From: Clostridiales bacterium
GTDB taxonomy: Bacteria; Bacillota; Clostridia; Oscillospirales; Oscillospiraceae
DNA length: 54,860 nucleotides
Assembly (NCBI GenBank): GCA_021203185.1
Contig: JAJQBR010000127.1
Span: 1-54,860 of the forward strand
Direction of reading: 5' to 3'
Below the pieces are notes generated by a model. That model was not told the origin of the DNA. It made no database searches and saw nothing but the letters and a program-made list of their open reading frames with translations. The position numbers and the translations under genes are program-made. Of this stretch, positions 27,585 through 36,350 are shown in pieces. The number at the start of each line of letters is the position of its first letter. Positions within the stretch are counted from its first letter, which is position 1.

Positions 27585-28652
27585 ATGCCGCCCAAATATA
27601 TGCAGATCGCCAACCAACTCAGCGCTGAGATCCACGATGGGGTCTATCGCCGCAGCCAGATGCTCCCGACGGAGCGGGAGATTATGGAACGGTTTTCCGT
27701 CAGCCGCCAGACGGTGCGCCAGGCCCTCTCCATCCTGGTCACCGACGGCCTGATTGAAAAGCGGCAGGGCAGCGGTTCTCACATCCTGGAGCCGCAGACT
27801 GCCCGGCAGAACAAGGGCGTGGCCATCGTCACCACCTACATCAACGACTATATCTTCCCAACCATCCTCCGGGACGTGGAGAACGTCCTCTCCCGCAAAA
27901 ACTACGCCACCATGATTTTCTCCACGGAGAACAAGGTGGGGGTGGAGCGGGACGTGCTGACCGACCTGCTCCGGCGGCCACTGGACGGCCTGCTGGTGGA
28001 GGGGAGCAAAACCGCCCTGCCCAATCCCAATCTGGATCTGTACCGGCGATTCCAGGACCAGGGGATTCCCATCGTGTTTATCCACGGCTGTTACGCTGAA
28101 CTGCCCAACCAAGTGCTGGTGGCGGACGACAACTTCGGCGGCGGCTACCAACTGACCAGCTACCTCATTGAAAAGGGCCACACCCACATCGGCAGCATTT
28201 TCAAGAGCGACGACATCCAGGGCCAGCAGCGGTACGCCGGGTTCCTGGCCGCCCTGCGGGACAGCGGTCTGCCCATCCCCGACGACCGAACCCTGTGGTA
28301 CTCCACTGAGGTGCGGGATCTGATGCTGCTGGGAGACGATGCGATGCTGAACTTCTATATCGACTGCCTGTTGAAAGACTGCACCGCCGTGGTGTGCTAC
28401 AACGACGAGGTGGCTTACCGGCTCATCAACGTGCTGACCCGGCGGGGTATCCGGGTGCCTCAGGACATGGCGGTGGTCAGCTTCGACAACTCCAGTTTCA
28501 GCGAAATGCCGCCGGTGCGCATCACCTCCCTGGCCCACGGCTCCAAGCAGCTGGGGCGGGCTGCTGCGGAGCGGCTCATCGCCCTGATGGACGGCAAGAG
28601 CGCCGAGTCGGAGGTGATCCCCTGGGTGCTGGTGGAAAAGGACAGCTGCTAG
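27585..28652 (+). CDS. araR: Arabinose-type transcriptional repressor (GntR HTH plus LacI-type effector domain)
   Basis: MPPKYMQIANQLSAEIHDGVYRRSQMLPTEREIMERFSVSRQTVRQALSILVTDGLIEKRQGSGSHI plus a periplasmic-binding-like C-terminal domain; divergent from araA. Confidence 0.92.
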   Translation: MPPKYMQIANQLSAEIHDGVYRRSQMLPTEREIMERFSVSRQTVRQALSILVTDGLIEKRQGSGSHILEPQTARQNKGVAIVTTYINDYIFPTILRDVENVLSRKNYATMIFSTENKVGVERDVLTDLLRRPLDGLLVEGSKTALPNPNLDLYRRFQDQGIPIVFIHGCYAELPNQVLVADDNFGGGYQLTSYLIEKGHTHIGSIFKSDDIQGQQRYAGFLAALRDSGLPIPDDRTLWYSTEVRDLMLLGDDAMLNFYIDCLLKDCTAVVCYNDEVAYRLINVLTRRGIRVPQDMAVVSFDNSSFSEMPPVRITSLAHGSKQLGRAAAERLIALMDGKSAESEVIPWVLVEKDSC

Positions 28653-28654
28653 AA

Positions 28655-28822
28655 TTAGCCATTAGCCGTTAGCTGTTAGCCGGGTGCTGCAAGTTTAAAG
28701 CGAGCAGCGCGAAACATCGGTTGGTCGTCAGCGGTTTGTTTCGCGTGGCGAACCAAAAGCACAGAGCGAATCGTTAAGCACCGCAAAGCCAATAGCTAAA
28801 AGTTAAGAGCTAATAGCTATCT
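28655..28822. repeat. Heptad-repeat element (AGCTAAT family), complete copy E6
   Basis: tagccattagccgttagctgttagccgggtgctgcaagtttaaagcgagcagc ... gaaccaaaagcacagagcgaatcgttaagcaccgcaaagccaatagctaaaagttaagagctaatagc. Confidence 0.8.
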
Positions 28823-28965
28823 ATCATAGGATGTTCCCCCGGTCCCGTGTCCACATCAGGACAGCATTTTGCGACATTAGCCTATGGTTCAACGGGGGAT
28901 GAACTGCTATTATGCACCCAACAACCGGACGTACCGCCGGGATTTCTGCCAAGGAGGAACAGGCC

Positions 28966-31218
28966 ATGCCTATTATTTATCACGAGCAAGCCAGAGAGTT
29001 CCATCTCTGTAACAACACGCTCAGCTACATCCTCTATGCGCTTCCCAACGGCCATTTGGGACAGCTCTACTATGGGAAACGTCTGCGCGACCGGGAGAGC
29101 TTCGCCCATCTGATGGGGAACGGCTGCCGCCCTGTGGCGTCCACTCCCATCAAGGAATACCCCTATTTTTCCCTGGAATTTTCCATGCAGGAGTACCCCT
29201 GCTTTGGCTCCACGGACTACCGTCAGCCTGCCTTTGAGCTGATCCAGGAGAACGGCAGCCACATCAACGATTTCCAGCTGACCGGCCACAAAATTTACGG
29301 CGGTAAGCCGGAGATGGAGGGCCTGCCCCACTCCTACACCGAGGACGACAGCGAGGCTGCCACTCTGGAGCTGACGCTCCGGGATCCGCTGACCCAGGTG
29401 GAGCTGACCCTGTATTACACCGTCTTTGAGGGCGTGGGCGTCATCGCCCGCAGCGCCCGGTTCAGCAACAGCGGCAGCCAGACCCTGCGGCTGGAGCGGG
29501 CCATGTCTCTCAGCGTGGACTTCCCCAACCACGACTTTGAGTGGGTGCAGTTCTCCGGCGCGTGGGGCCGGGAGCGCGCCCCCAAGGTCCGGCCTCTGGA
29601 GATGGGGGTCACGGCGGTGGAGTCCATGCGGGGCCACTCCAGCCCCCACCAGAACCCCTTTGTCATTTTAAAACGGCCCAACGCCGATGAAAACAACGGC
29701 GAGGTCTACGGCTTCTCGCTGGTCTACTCCGGCAACTTCCTGGCCCAGGCCGAGGTGGACACCTACGACGTGACTCGGTTCAGCATGGGCATCAACCCCC
29801 GCCAGTTCTGCTGGAAGCTGACCCCCGGCGAGACCTTCCAGACCCCGGAGGCGCTGATGACCTACAGCGGGGCGGGCCTGAACGGGATGTCCCAGTCCCT
29901 CCACAAAATCCTCCAGACCCGCGTGGCCCGGGGCTACTGGCGGGACCGCCCCCGTCCGGTGCTGCTGAACAACTGGGAGGCCACCGGCATGGAGTTCACC
30001 GAGGAGAGTGTGCTGAACATCGCCAAAAAGGGCGCGGAGGTCGGCGTGGAGCTGTTTGTGCTGGACGACGGCTGGTTTGGCAAGCGCACCGAGTATTCCG
30101 GCCTGGGGGACTGGTTCGCGGACAAGTCCAAGCTGCCCAACGGCGTCAAGGGCCTGGCCGACAAGGTCAACGCCCTGGGGATGGAGTTCGGCATCTGGAT
30201 CGAGCCGGAGATGGTCAACGAGGACTCCGACCTGTACCGGACGCACCCGGAGTACGTCCTCTGCACCCCCGACCGGCGGAAGAGCCTGGGCCGGAACCAG
30301 CTGGTGCTGGATTTTTCCAACCCGGAGGTCGTGGATTACATTTATAATATGTTGGTGAAAGCCTTCGACGGGGCCAATATCGCCTACATCAAGTGGGATA
30401 TGAACCGCTCCATCACCGAATGTTACTCCGCCCACTGGTCTGCCGACCAGCAGGGCGAGGTCTACCACCGGTACATTCTGGGCGTGTACAGCCTCTATGA
30501 GAAGCTCATCGCCAAATATCCTAAGCTGCTCTTTGAGTCCTGCGCCAGCGGCGGCGCCCGGTTCGACGCCGGGATGCTCTATTATGCGCCCCAGGCATGG
30601 TGCAGCGACGACACTGATGCCATCGAGCGAGTGAAAATTCAGTATGGTTCCTCCTACGGCTACCCTATCTCCTCCTGGGGGTCCCACGTCTCCGAGTGTC
30701 CCAACCAGCAGACGGGCCGCACCACCCCTTTGTCTACCCGAGCGAACGTGGCCTACTTCGGGGCCTTTGGCTACGAGATGGACCTGAACACGCTGGATGA
30801 GGAGGAAATCGCCCTGGTGAAAGAGCAGGTGGCCTTTATGAAGGCCAACCGCCAGCTGATTCAGTTTGGCGCTTTCTACCGGCTGGAGGACCCCTACAAG
30901 GGCAACCGGGGGGCCTGGATGGTGGTCAGCCCGGACAAGCGGGAGGCCATCGTGGGGGTGTACAAGCTGCTCAATGGGGTCAACACCACCGATTTCCCCT
31001 GCGTCCGGCTCCAGGGCCTGGACGAGGGTTTGGATTACCGCATCGACGGCGGCAAGACCGCCCACGGCGGCGACGAGCTGATGAGCATCGGCCTGCTGCC
31101 CCAGGACGCCTCCACCCAGCCCATGGCTGCCGTCTACGGTTCCGAGCAGAAGCCGGACCTGGCCGGGGACTTCGCCTCCTGCCTGTTCCACCTGACAGCG
31201 GCTTCGCCGAGCTGTTAG
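28966..31218 (+). CDS. Alpha-galactosidase, GH36
   Basis: MPIIYHEQAREFHLCNNTLSYI..., LNNWEATGMEFTEE, LFVLDDGWFGKR, YIKWDMNRSITE, LFESCASGGARFD. AAGGAGGAAC precedes the 28966 start. Confidence 0.95.
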   Translation: MPIIYHEQAREFHLCNNTLSYILYALPNGHLGQLYYGKRLRDRESFAHLMGNGCRPVASTPIKEYPYFSLEFSMQEYPCFGSTDYRQPAFELIQENGSHINDFQLTGHKIYGGKPEMEGLPHSYTEDDSEAATLELTLRDPLTQVELTLYYTVFEGVGVIARSARFSNSGSQTLRLERAMSLSVDFPNHDFEWVQFSGAWGRERAPKVRPLEMGVTAVESMRGHSSPHQNPFVILKRPNADENNGEVYGFSLVYSGNFLAQAEVDTYDVTRFSMGINPRQFCWKLTPGETFQTPEALMTYSGAGLNGMSQSLHKILQTRVARGYWRDRPRPVLLNNWEATGMEFTEESVLNIAKKGAEVGVELFVLDDGWFGKRTEYSGLGDWFADKSKLPNGVKGLADKVNALGMEFGIWIEPEMVNEDSDLYRTHPEYVLCTPDRRKSLGRNQLVLDFSNPEVVDYIYNMLVKAFDGANIAYIKWDMNRSITECYSAHWSADQQGEVYHRYILGVYSLYEKLIAKYPKLLFESCASGGARFDAGMLYYAPQAWCSDDTDAIERVKIQYGSSYGYPISSWGSHVSECPNQQTGRTTPLSTRANVAYFGAFGYEMDLNTLDEEEIALVKEQVAFMKANRQLIQFGAFYRLEDPYKGNRGAWMVVSPDKREAIVGVYKLLNGVNTTDFPCVRLQGLDEGLDYRIDGGKTAHGGDELMSIGLLPQDASTQPMAAVYGSEQKPDLAGDFASCLFHLTAASPSC

Positions 31219-31325
31219 CTATTAGCTCTAAGCTTTTAGTTTGGCGGTGCTTCTCTTTTAAGTTCTGCGCTTTCGGTCTGCATTTCGTAACTAACAGCTA
31301 ATAGCTAACGGCTAACAGCTAAATC
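31210..31325. repeat. Heptad-repeat element (AGCTAAT family), copy E7
   Basis: agctgttagctattagctctaagcttttagtttggcggtgcttctcttttaagttctgcgctttcggtctgcatttcgtaactaacagctaatagctaacggctaacagct. Confidence 0.8.
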
Positions 31326-31330
31326 ACCCC

Positions 31331-31372
31331 TGCCAGCGGTTCCGACGTATGCCGGGCCGCTGGCTATTTTTT
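31331..31372 (+). terminator. Rho-independent terminator
   Basis: gccagcgg...ccgctggc followed by tattttttc. Confidence 0.75.
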
Positions 31373-31876
31373 CAGGAAGGAAAAAAGAGGGGAAACCCCG
31401 ATTGGACAGGGTGAAAATGAATAAAAACGGGCGTTTTTCAAAAAAGAACTATGCAGATAGAAAATAATAACGATAAAAAACTAGTAAAAATGACGAAAGA
31501 AGAATCACGCAAGAAAGTTTTTTGAAAAAGGAAAGAAAGAAGCGAAAACATAGAAAAATGGGAGCAAAAAGTAAAAAAACAGCTAAAAAATATAGCCTAA
31601 AAGAAGCAACTAACGTGACCAACTTTGTTAAAAATGACAAAAATCTGACAAAAGGATGAACCATTTTTTTCGGATTTCGAGCGCATTGTCTAAGGTGTAC
31701 AAAATTCGCCCCTCAAATTTGTGAAAAAAGTCAAACGACAGAAAATTACTAACATCAAGTTATCTAAAACTCACATTTTGCCATACAACAAAATTCTATG
31801 TCGCGGTAAAATCAAATCACCCTCAAAGGGTGGGAAAGCCCACCGATTCAGTGTAATCATGCAAGGAGGAAAACAC

Positions 31877-33235
31877 ATGAAACTGAAAAAGCTCGCAGCC
31901 CTGATCCTGGCGCTGGCAATGGCCCTGTCTCTGGTGGCCTGCGGCGGCTCCAGCTCCAGCGACACCACCACCGGCGACAGCTCCACTGCCACCACCGCTT
32001 CCAGCGACGGCAGCTACAGCGTCACCGAACTGACGGTCAACATCTGGGATAACAACCAGCTGGCTGGCCTGCAGCAGATCGCCGACGAGTGGACCGAGAC
32101 CTCTGGCGTCTCCGTCAACATCAACGTGGTTGACTGGGACAACTACTGGACCCTGCTGGAAGCCGGCGCTTCCGGCGGCGACATGCCCGACGTGTTCTGG
32201 ATGCACTCCAACACCTCCCAGATGTACATGGAGAACGACCTGCTCCTGAACCTGGACGACTACATCGCGGCGGACGACGCCATCGACCTGGACAACTACT
32301 ATGAAGGCATCGTCGCCCTGTACAACTCCGACGGCGTGCAGTATGCAGTGCCCAAGGACCATGACACCATCGCCCTGCTTTACAACAAGGCCATCTTCGA
32401 CGAGTACGGCATCGACTATCCCACCGACGACTGGAGCTGGGACGACGTTTATGAAGCCGCTGCCGCCATCACCGAGGCCGGCGCTGCTGACGGCGTCTAT
32501 GGCTTCGCTATGAACACCTCCAACAACCAGGACGGCTGGTACAACCTGATCCAGGGTTACGGCGGAGAGGTCATCACTGAGGACCACACCGACACCACCA
32601 TCGACAGCGATGAGGCCAAGGCCGGCATGGAAATGATGCGCCAGATCCTGACCGTCTCTGTTGACCAGACCACCGTGGCCGAGACCGGCACCGACTCCCT
32701 GTTCATGTCCGGCAAGGTCGCCATGATCACCCAGGGTTCCTGGATGGTTTACAGCTTCTACACCGCTGAGAACTCCGCCGACTACTACTGGGTCGAGATC
32801 CCCTACTGCGACGCCAACGGCAACGGCGAGTGCGACGAGGGCGAGCGCGTCTCCTCCTACAACGGCCTCGGCTGGGCTGCCGCTTACAGCGTCGCCGATC
32901 CTCAGGCCGCTTACGACCTGATCTCCTGGTTCTGCGCTTATGAACAGCAGGTCGAGCAGGCCGAGTTGGGCGTGACCATGGCCGGTTACATTGGCGCTGA
33001 CGAGGCGTTCTCCGAAGCGTTCGGCGACATGGACGTTTCCGCCTTCCTGAAGGTCGAGGAAGATGGCACCCTGTACTTCCGTCCCTACACCCGTAACACC
33101 ACTGTTTGGGAGGACGCCCTCCAGCAGACCGGCTGCTTCCTGGACGCCTGGCTGGATCCCTCCGATCCTGACCTGATGAGCCAGGCCTGCGACAACGCGG
33201 CCACCATCATCAGGAACGCCATTGCCGAAGAATAA
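31877..33235 (+). CDS. Carbohydrate ABC transporter substrate-binding lipoprotein
   Basis: MKLKKLAALILALAMALSLVACGGSSSSDTTT lipobox; family 1 SBP architecture. AAGGAGGAAA RBS before 31877. Confidence 0.93.
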   Translation: MKLKKLAALILALAMALSLVACGGSSSSDTTTGDSSTATTASSDGSYSVTELTVNIWDNNQLAGLQQIADEWTETSGVSVNINVVDWDNYWTLLEAGASGGDMPDVFWMHSNTSQMYMENDLLLNLDDYIAADDAIDLDNYYEGIVALYNSDGVQYAVPKDHDTIALLYNKAIFDEYGIDYPTDDWSWDDVYEAAAAITEAGAADGVYGFAMNTSNNQDGWYNLIQGYGGEVITEDHTDTTIDSDEAKAGMEMMRQILTVSVDQTTVAETGTDSLFMSGKVAMITQGSWMVYSFYTAENSADYYWVEIPYCDANGNGECDEGERVSSYNGLGWAAAYSVADPQAAYDLISWFCAYEQQVEQAELGVTMAGYIGADEAFSEAFGDMDVSAFLKVEEDGTLYFRPYTRNTTVWEDALQQTGCFLDAWLDPSDPDLMSQACDNAATIIRNAIAEE

Positions 33236-33290
33236 TACCCGGCAGGCTTTCTCCGACGTTCCTACAGCCCTAACTGTTGAATGAACGCAG

Positions 33291-33326
33291 GCGGGCCAAA
33301 CCCCACCGTTTGGCCCGCTTGTTTTA
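33291..33326 (+). terminator. Intercistronic hairpin/attenuator between SBP and permease genes
   Basis: gcgggccaaa ccccaccg tttggcccgc ttgtttta. Confidence 0.7.
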
Positions 33327-33411
33327 TACAAAATTGTCCAAATAACAGTAAAATAGCACTACACACCCCCGCAACATCCTTTTTTCATCACAAAATCCAA
33401 GGAGGGAGAGT

Positions 33412-34317
33412 ATGAAAGAAAAAAAGGGTATGACAAAGGCGGAGAAAAACACCGCCATGTGGGCCTATCTGTTCGTAGCGCCCACGATGATCGGCCTGAT
33501 CGTCTTGAACTTCTACCCCATCTTCAACACCATCTACCAGGCTTTCTGCAAAACCGGCGACTTCGGCAAGGGCAACACTTTCGTCGGTTTTGCCAACTTC
33601 CAGTCCCTGATGGTGGGCAACAACTCCAGCGAGTTCTGGCAGTCCTTGCTGAACACCGTCAAGTATGCTATCATTGAGGTGCCGTTCTCCATCGTCATCG
33701 CGCTGGTGCTGGCCGTTTTCCTGAACCGGAAAAAGATGCACGGCGTCACCGTCTACCGCACCATCTTCTTCCTGCCTATGGTCTGCGCCCCCGCAGCTGT
33801 GGCTATGGTTTGGAAGTGGCTGTACAACCAGCAGTTCGGCCTCATCAACAACCTGTTTGGCACCAGCGTCGCCTGGATCTCCAACCCCAGCATCGCCTGG
33901 ATCTCCGTTGGTATCATCGGCGTGTGGTCCATCATCGGTTACAACATGGTCCTGTTCATCTCCGGTTTGCAGGAGATCCCCGGCGACTACTATGAGGCCG
34001 CCGAGATCGACGGCGCCACCGGCATCCGTCAGTTCTTCAGCATCACCATTCCTCTGCTCAGCCCCACCACCTTCTTCATCGTCCAGACCCGTATCATCGG
34101 CGCTCTGACTGTGTTCGACCTGATGTTCATGGTTATGGACAAGACCAACCAGGCTCTGCCCAAGGTCCAGTCCGTGGTTTACGTGTTCTACACCTACGCT
34201 TTCACCAACGGCAATAAGGGCATGGGCGCCGCAGTTGTCTGCTTGCTGCTGATCTTCATCCTGATCATTACGGCCATCTTGCAGTCCTGCGAGAAGAAGT
34301 TCGTCTTCTACAACTGA
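33412..34317 (+). CDS. Carbohydrate ABC transporter permease (MalF-like)
   Basis: MWAYLFVAPTMIGLIVLNFYPIFNTIYQAF, EIPGDYYEAAEIDGATGIRQFFSITIPLLSPT. Confidence 0.95.
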   Translation: MKEKKGMTKAEKNTAMWAYLFVAPTMIGLIVLNFYPIFNTIYQAFCKTGDFGKGNTFVGFANFQSLMVGNNSSEFWQSLLNTVKYAIIEVPFSIVIALVLAVFLNRKKMHGVTVYRTIFFLPMVCAPAAVAMVWKWLYNQQFGLINNLFGTSVAWISNPSIAWISVGIIGVWSIIGYNMVLFISGLQEIPGDYYEAAEIDGATGIRQFFSITIPLLSPTTFFIVQTRIIGALTVFDLMFMVMDKTNQALPKVQSVVYVFYTYAFTNGNKGMGAAVVCLLLIFILIITAILQSCEKKFVFYN

Positions 34318-34334
34318 GAAAGGGGGAGCAATTA

Positions 34335-35177
34335 ATGGAAAGCGCAAAAGCAAGAGATCGCCTGAACAGCGTCATTATCCACGCGATTCTGGTCATCTTC
34401 TCCATCATCATGATCGTCCCCTTCGCCTGGATGATCCTGACCGCACTGAAAACCAACCAGGAAGCCATCTCCGTCAGCCCCTTCTACATCTTCCCGCAGA
34501 GCGGCTGGCACTGGTCCAACTTCGCCACGGTTTGGAAGTCCTATAACTTCCTGATTCTCTACCAAAACACCCTGCTGATGATCTTCTTCCGTGTGGTCTG
34601 CGCCTGCCTGACCGCCACCATGGCCGGTTACGCCTTTGGCCGCCTGAAGTTCCCCGGCAAGAACATCCTGTTCTCCCTGGTTCTGATTCAGATGATGGTT
34701 CCCTCTCAGATCTTCATCATCCCTCAGTACCTGATGGTTTCCAGTCTGGGGATGCTGAACACCATGTTCGGCCTGGTGTTCCCCGGCATCGTCACCGCGT
34801 TTGGCACCTATCTGTTGAAAACCGGCTATCAGGGCTTGCCCCGCGACCTGGAGGAAGCCGCCGCAATTGACGGCTGTAACATCGGACAGCAGTTCCTGCG
34901 GATCATGATGCCGCTGACCCGCTCTTCGATGGTTTCCCTGGGCATCTTCACCGCCGTGTTCGCGTTCAAGGACCTGATGTGGCCCATGATTGTCTGCTCT
35001 CAGGCGACCACCACCACCCTGTCCGCTGCTCTGGCGAAGATGCAGGGCCAGTATTCCAGCGACTACCCCGCTATGATGGCGGCTGCCGCTCTGGCTGTTT
35101 TGCCGATGGTCATCATCTACATCATCTTCCAGAAGCAGTTCGTCGAGGGCATTGCGACCTCCGGCGGCAAGCTGTAA
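34335..35177 (+). CDS. Carbohydrate ABC transporter permease (MalG-like)
   Basis: Multi-TM; GLPRDLEEAAAIDGCNIGQQFLRIMMPLTRSSMVSLGIFTAVFAFKDLMWPM. Confidence 0.95.
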   Translation: MESAKARDRLNSVIIHAILVIFSIIMIVPFAWMILTALKTNQEAISVSPFYIFPQSGWHWSNFATVWKSYNFLILYQNTLLMIFFRVVCACLTATMAGYAFGRLKFPGKNILFSLVLIQMMVPSQIFIIPQYLMVSSLGMLNTMFGLVFPGIVTAFGTYLLKTGYQGLPRDLEEAAAIDGCNIGQQFLRIMMPLTRSSMVSLGIFTAVFAFKDLMWPMIVCSQATTTTLSAALAKMQGQYSSDYPAMMAAAALAVLPMVIIYIIFQKQFVEGIATSGGKL

Positions 35178-35387
35178 GATAAACATCGTTTTGTTTTCGG
35201 TGTTTGCACCTGAATCAGGGGAGCCTCCCCGCGGAGGCTCCCGAGGGTGACTCTGTGCCGGAGTCGTCGCGTTTGTGATGGCTCCGGCCTCTTTATTTGT
35301 CACTGTCTCACATTGCACCCATGTAAAATGTGAGAAAAACGACATAATAACATTTTGCACGATTCGGAAGGAAGGACCGGTGATAAC

Positions 35388-36350
35388 TTGGACAACGCAT
35401 CTACTTTCCATGAAGGCAAACGCTTCCGCTGTCTGGAATATCACCAGAAGCAGACAGAGGACTTATATCTGACCCTGTGCGGCGTGGAACACTGCTTACC
35501 GGACAGCATCTTTTACCCGGAGGGTCGGGCAGGGTATCACCTGCACGTGATCCTCTCCGGCAAGGGTACCATCTGTATTGACGGACGGGAGCAGCGGCTG
35601 CACTTCGGGCAGATGTTCATGACCAAGCCCAACGAGGACGGCTGGTACAAGTCGGACGACAGCGACCCCTGGACCTATTGTTGGATGACCTTCGACGGCG
35701 CCAACGCCGCCTACTACGCTGAGAGCGCTGGGTTCCGGGAGGGGGTCAACACCATGGACTGCTACGTGGACCCACAGGAGTTCCACCACCTGACCCAGCG
35801 GATTCTGGACAGGCCGGAGCTGACCCTGGCCAACGACCTGCTCCGGCTGGGCGTCCTGTTTGAGTACCTGTCTCTGGCGGTGGAGTCCAACTACAAGTCG
35901 TCTCAGGTGGTGCGCCGCCACCACGAGTACGCGCCGGACGTGTACGTCAACCACGCACTGGACTTTATCCGCTACAACTACGCCAGCATCAAGGTCAACG
36001 ACGTGGCCAAGTACATTGGCATCAACCGCAGCTACCTGACCAACATTTTCAAGAAAAAGATGGGGATTTCTCCCCAGGAGTACCTGTTGCAGTACCGGCT
36101 CAGCCGGGGCTGCGAGCTGCTGCTGGAGACCCGGTATTCCATCCAGGAGATTGCCCAGAAAATCGGCTATGAGAACCCGCTGACCTTTTCCAAAACGTTC
36201 AAAAACGTCTACGGCGTCAGCCCCCGGAACTACCGGATGCAGGGCGGGGTGGTTTCCGCCCCCGCTGGGGACAAAAAGGAGACCCCCGCCGAGGACAAGA
36301 AGGTAAGCGACAGCGAGGAAGAAACGCCCCGAAAGGAGCCAACGGAATGA
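35388..36350 (+). CDS. AraC-family transcriptional regulator with cupin N-terminal domain
   Basis: GYHLHVILSGKGTICIDGREQRLHFGQMFMTKPNE; C-terminal VNDVAKYIGINRSYLTNIFKKKMGISPQEYLLQYRLSRGCELLLETRYSIQEIAQKIGYENPLTFSKTFKNVYGVSPRNYR. TTG start at 35388 after GGAAGGA. Confidence 0.94.
   Translation: MDNASTFHEGKRFRCLEYHQKQTEDLYLTLCGVEHCLPDSIFYPEGRAGYHLHVILSGKGTICIDGREQRLHFGQMFMTKPNEDGWYKSDDSDPWTYCWMTFDGANAAYYAESAGFREGVNTMDCYVDPQEFHHLTQRILDRPELTLANDLLRLGVLFEYLSLAVESNYKSSQVVRRHHEYAPDVYVNHALDFIRYNYASIKVNDVAKYIGINRSYLTNIFKKKMGISPQEYLLQYRLSRGCELLLETRYSIQEIAQKIGYENPLTFSKTFKNVYGVSPRNYRMQGGVVSAPAGDKKETPAEDKKVSDSEEETPRKEPTE

Noticed and set aside
31823-33331. 502-aa minus-strand ORF opposite the sugar-binding protein
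   Set aside because: Val/Gly-rich low-complexity antisense frame of a clear lipoprotein gene.
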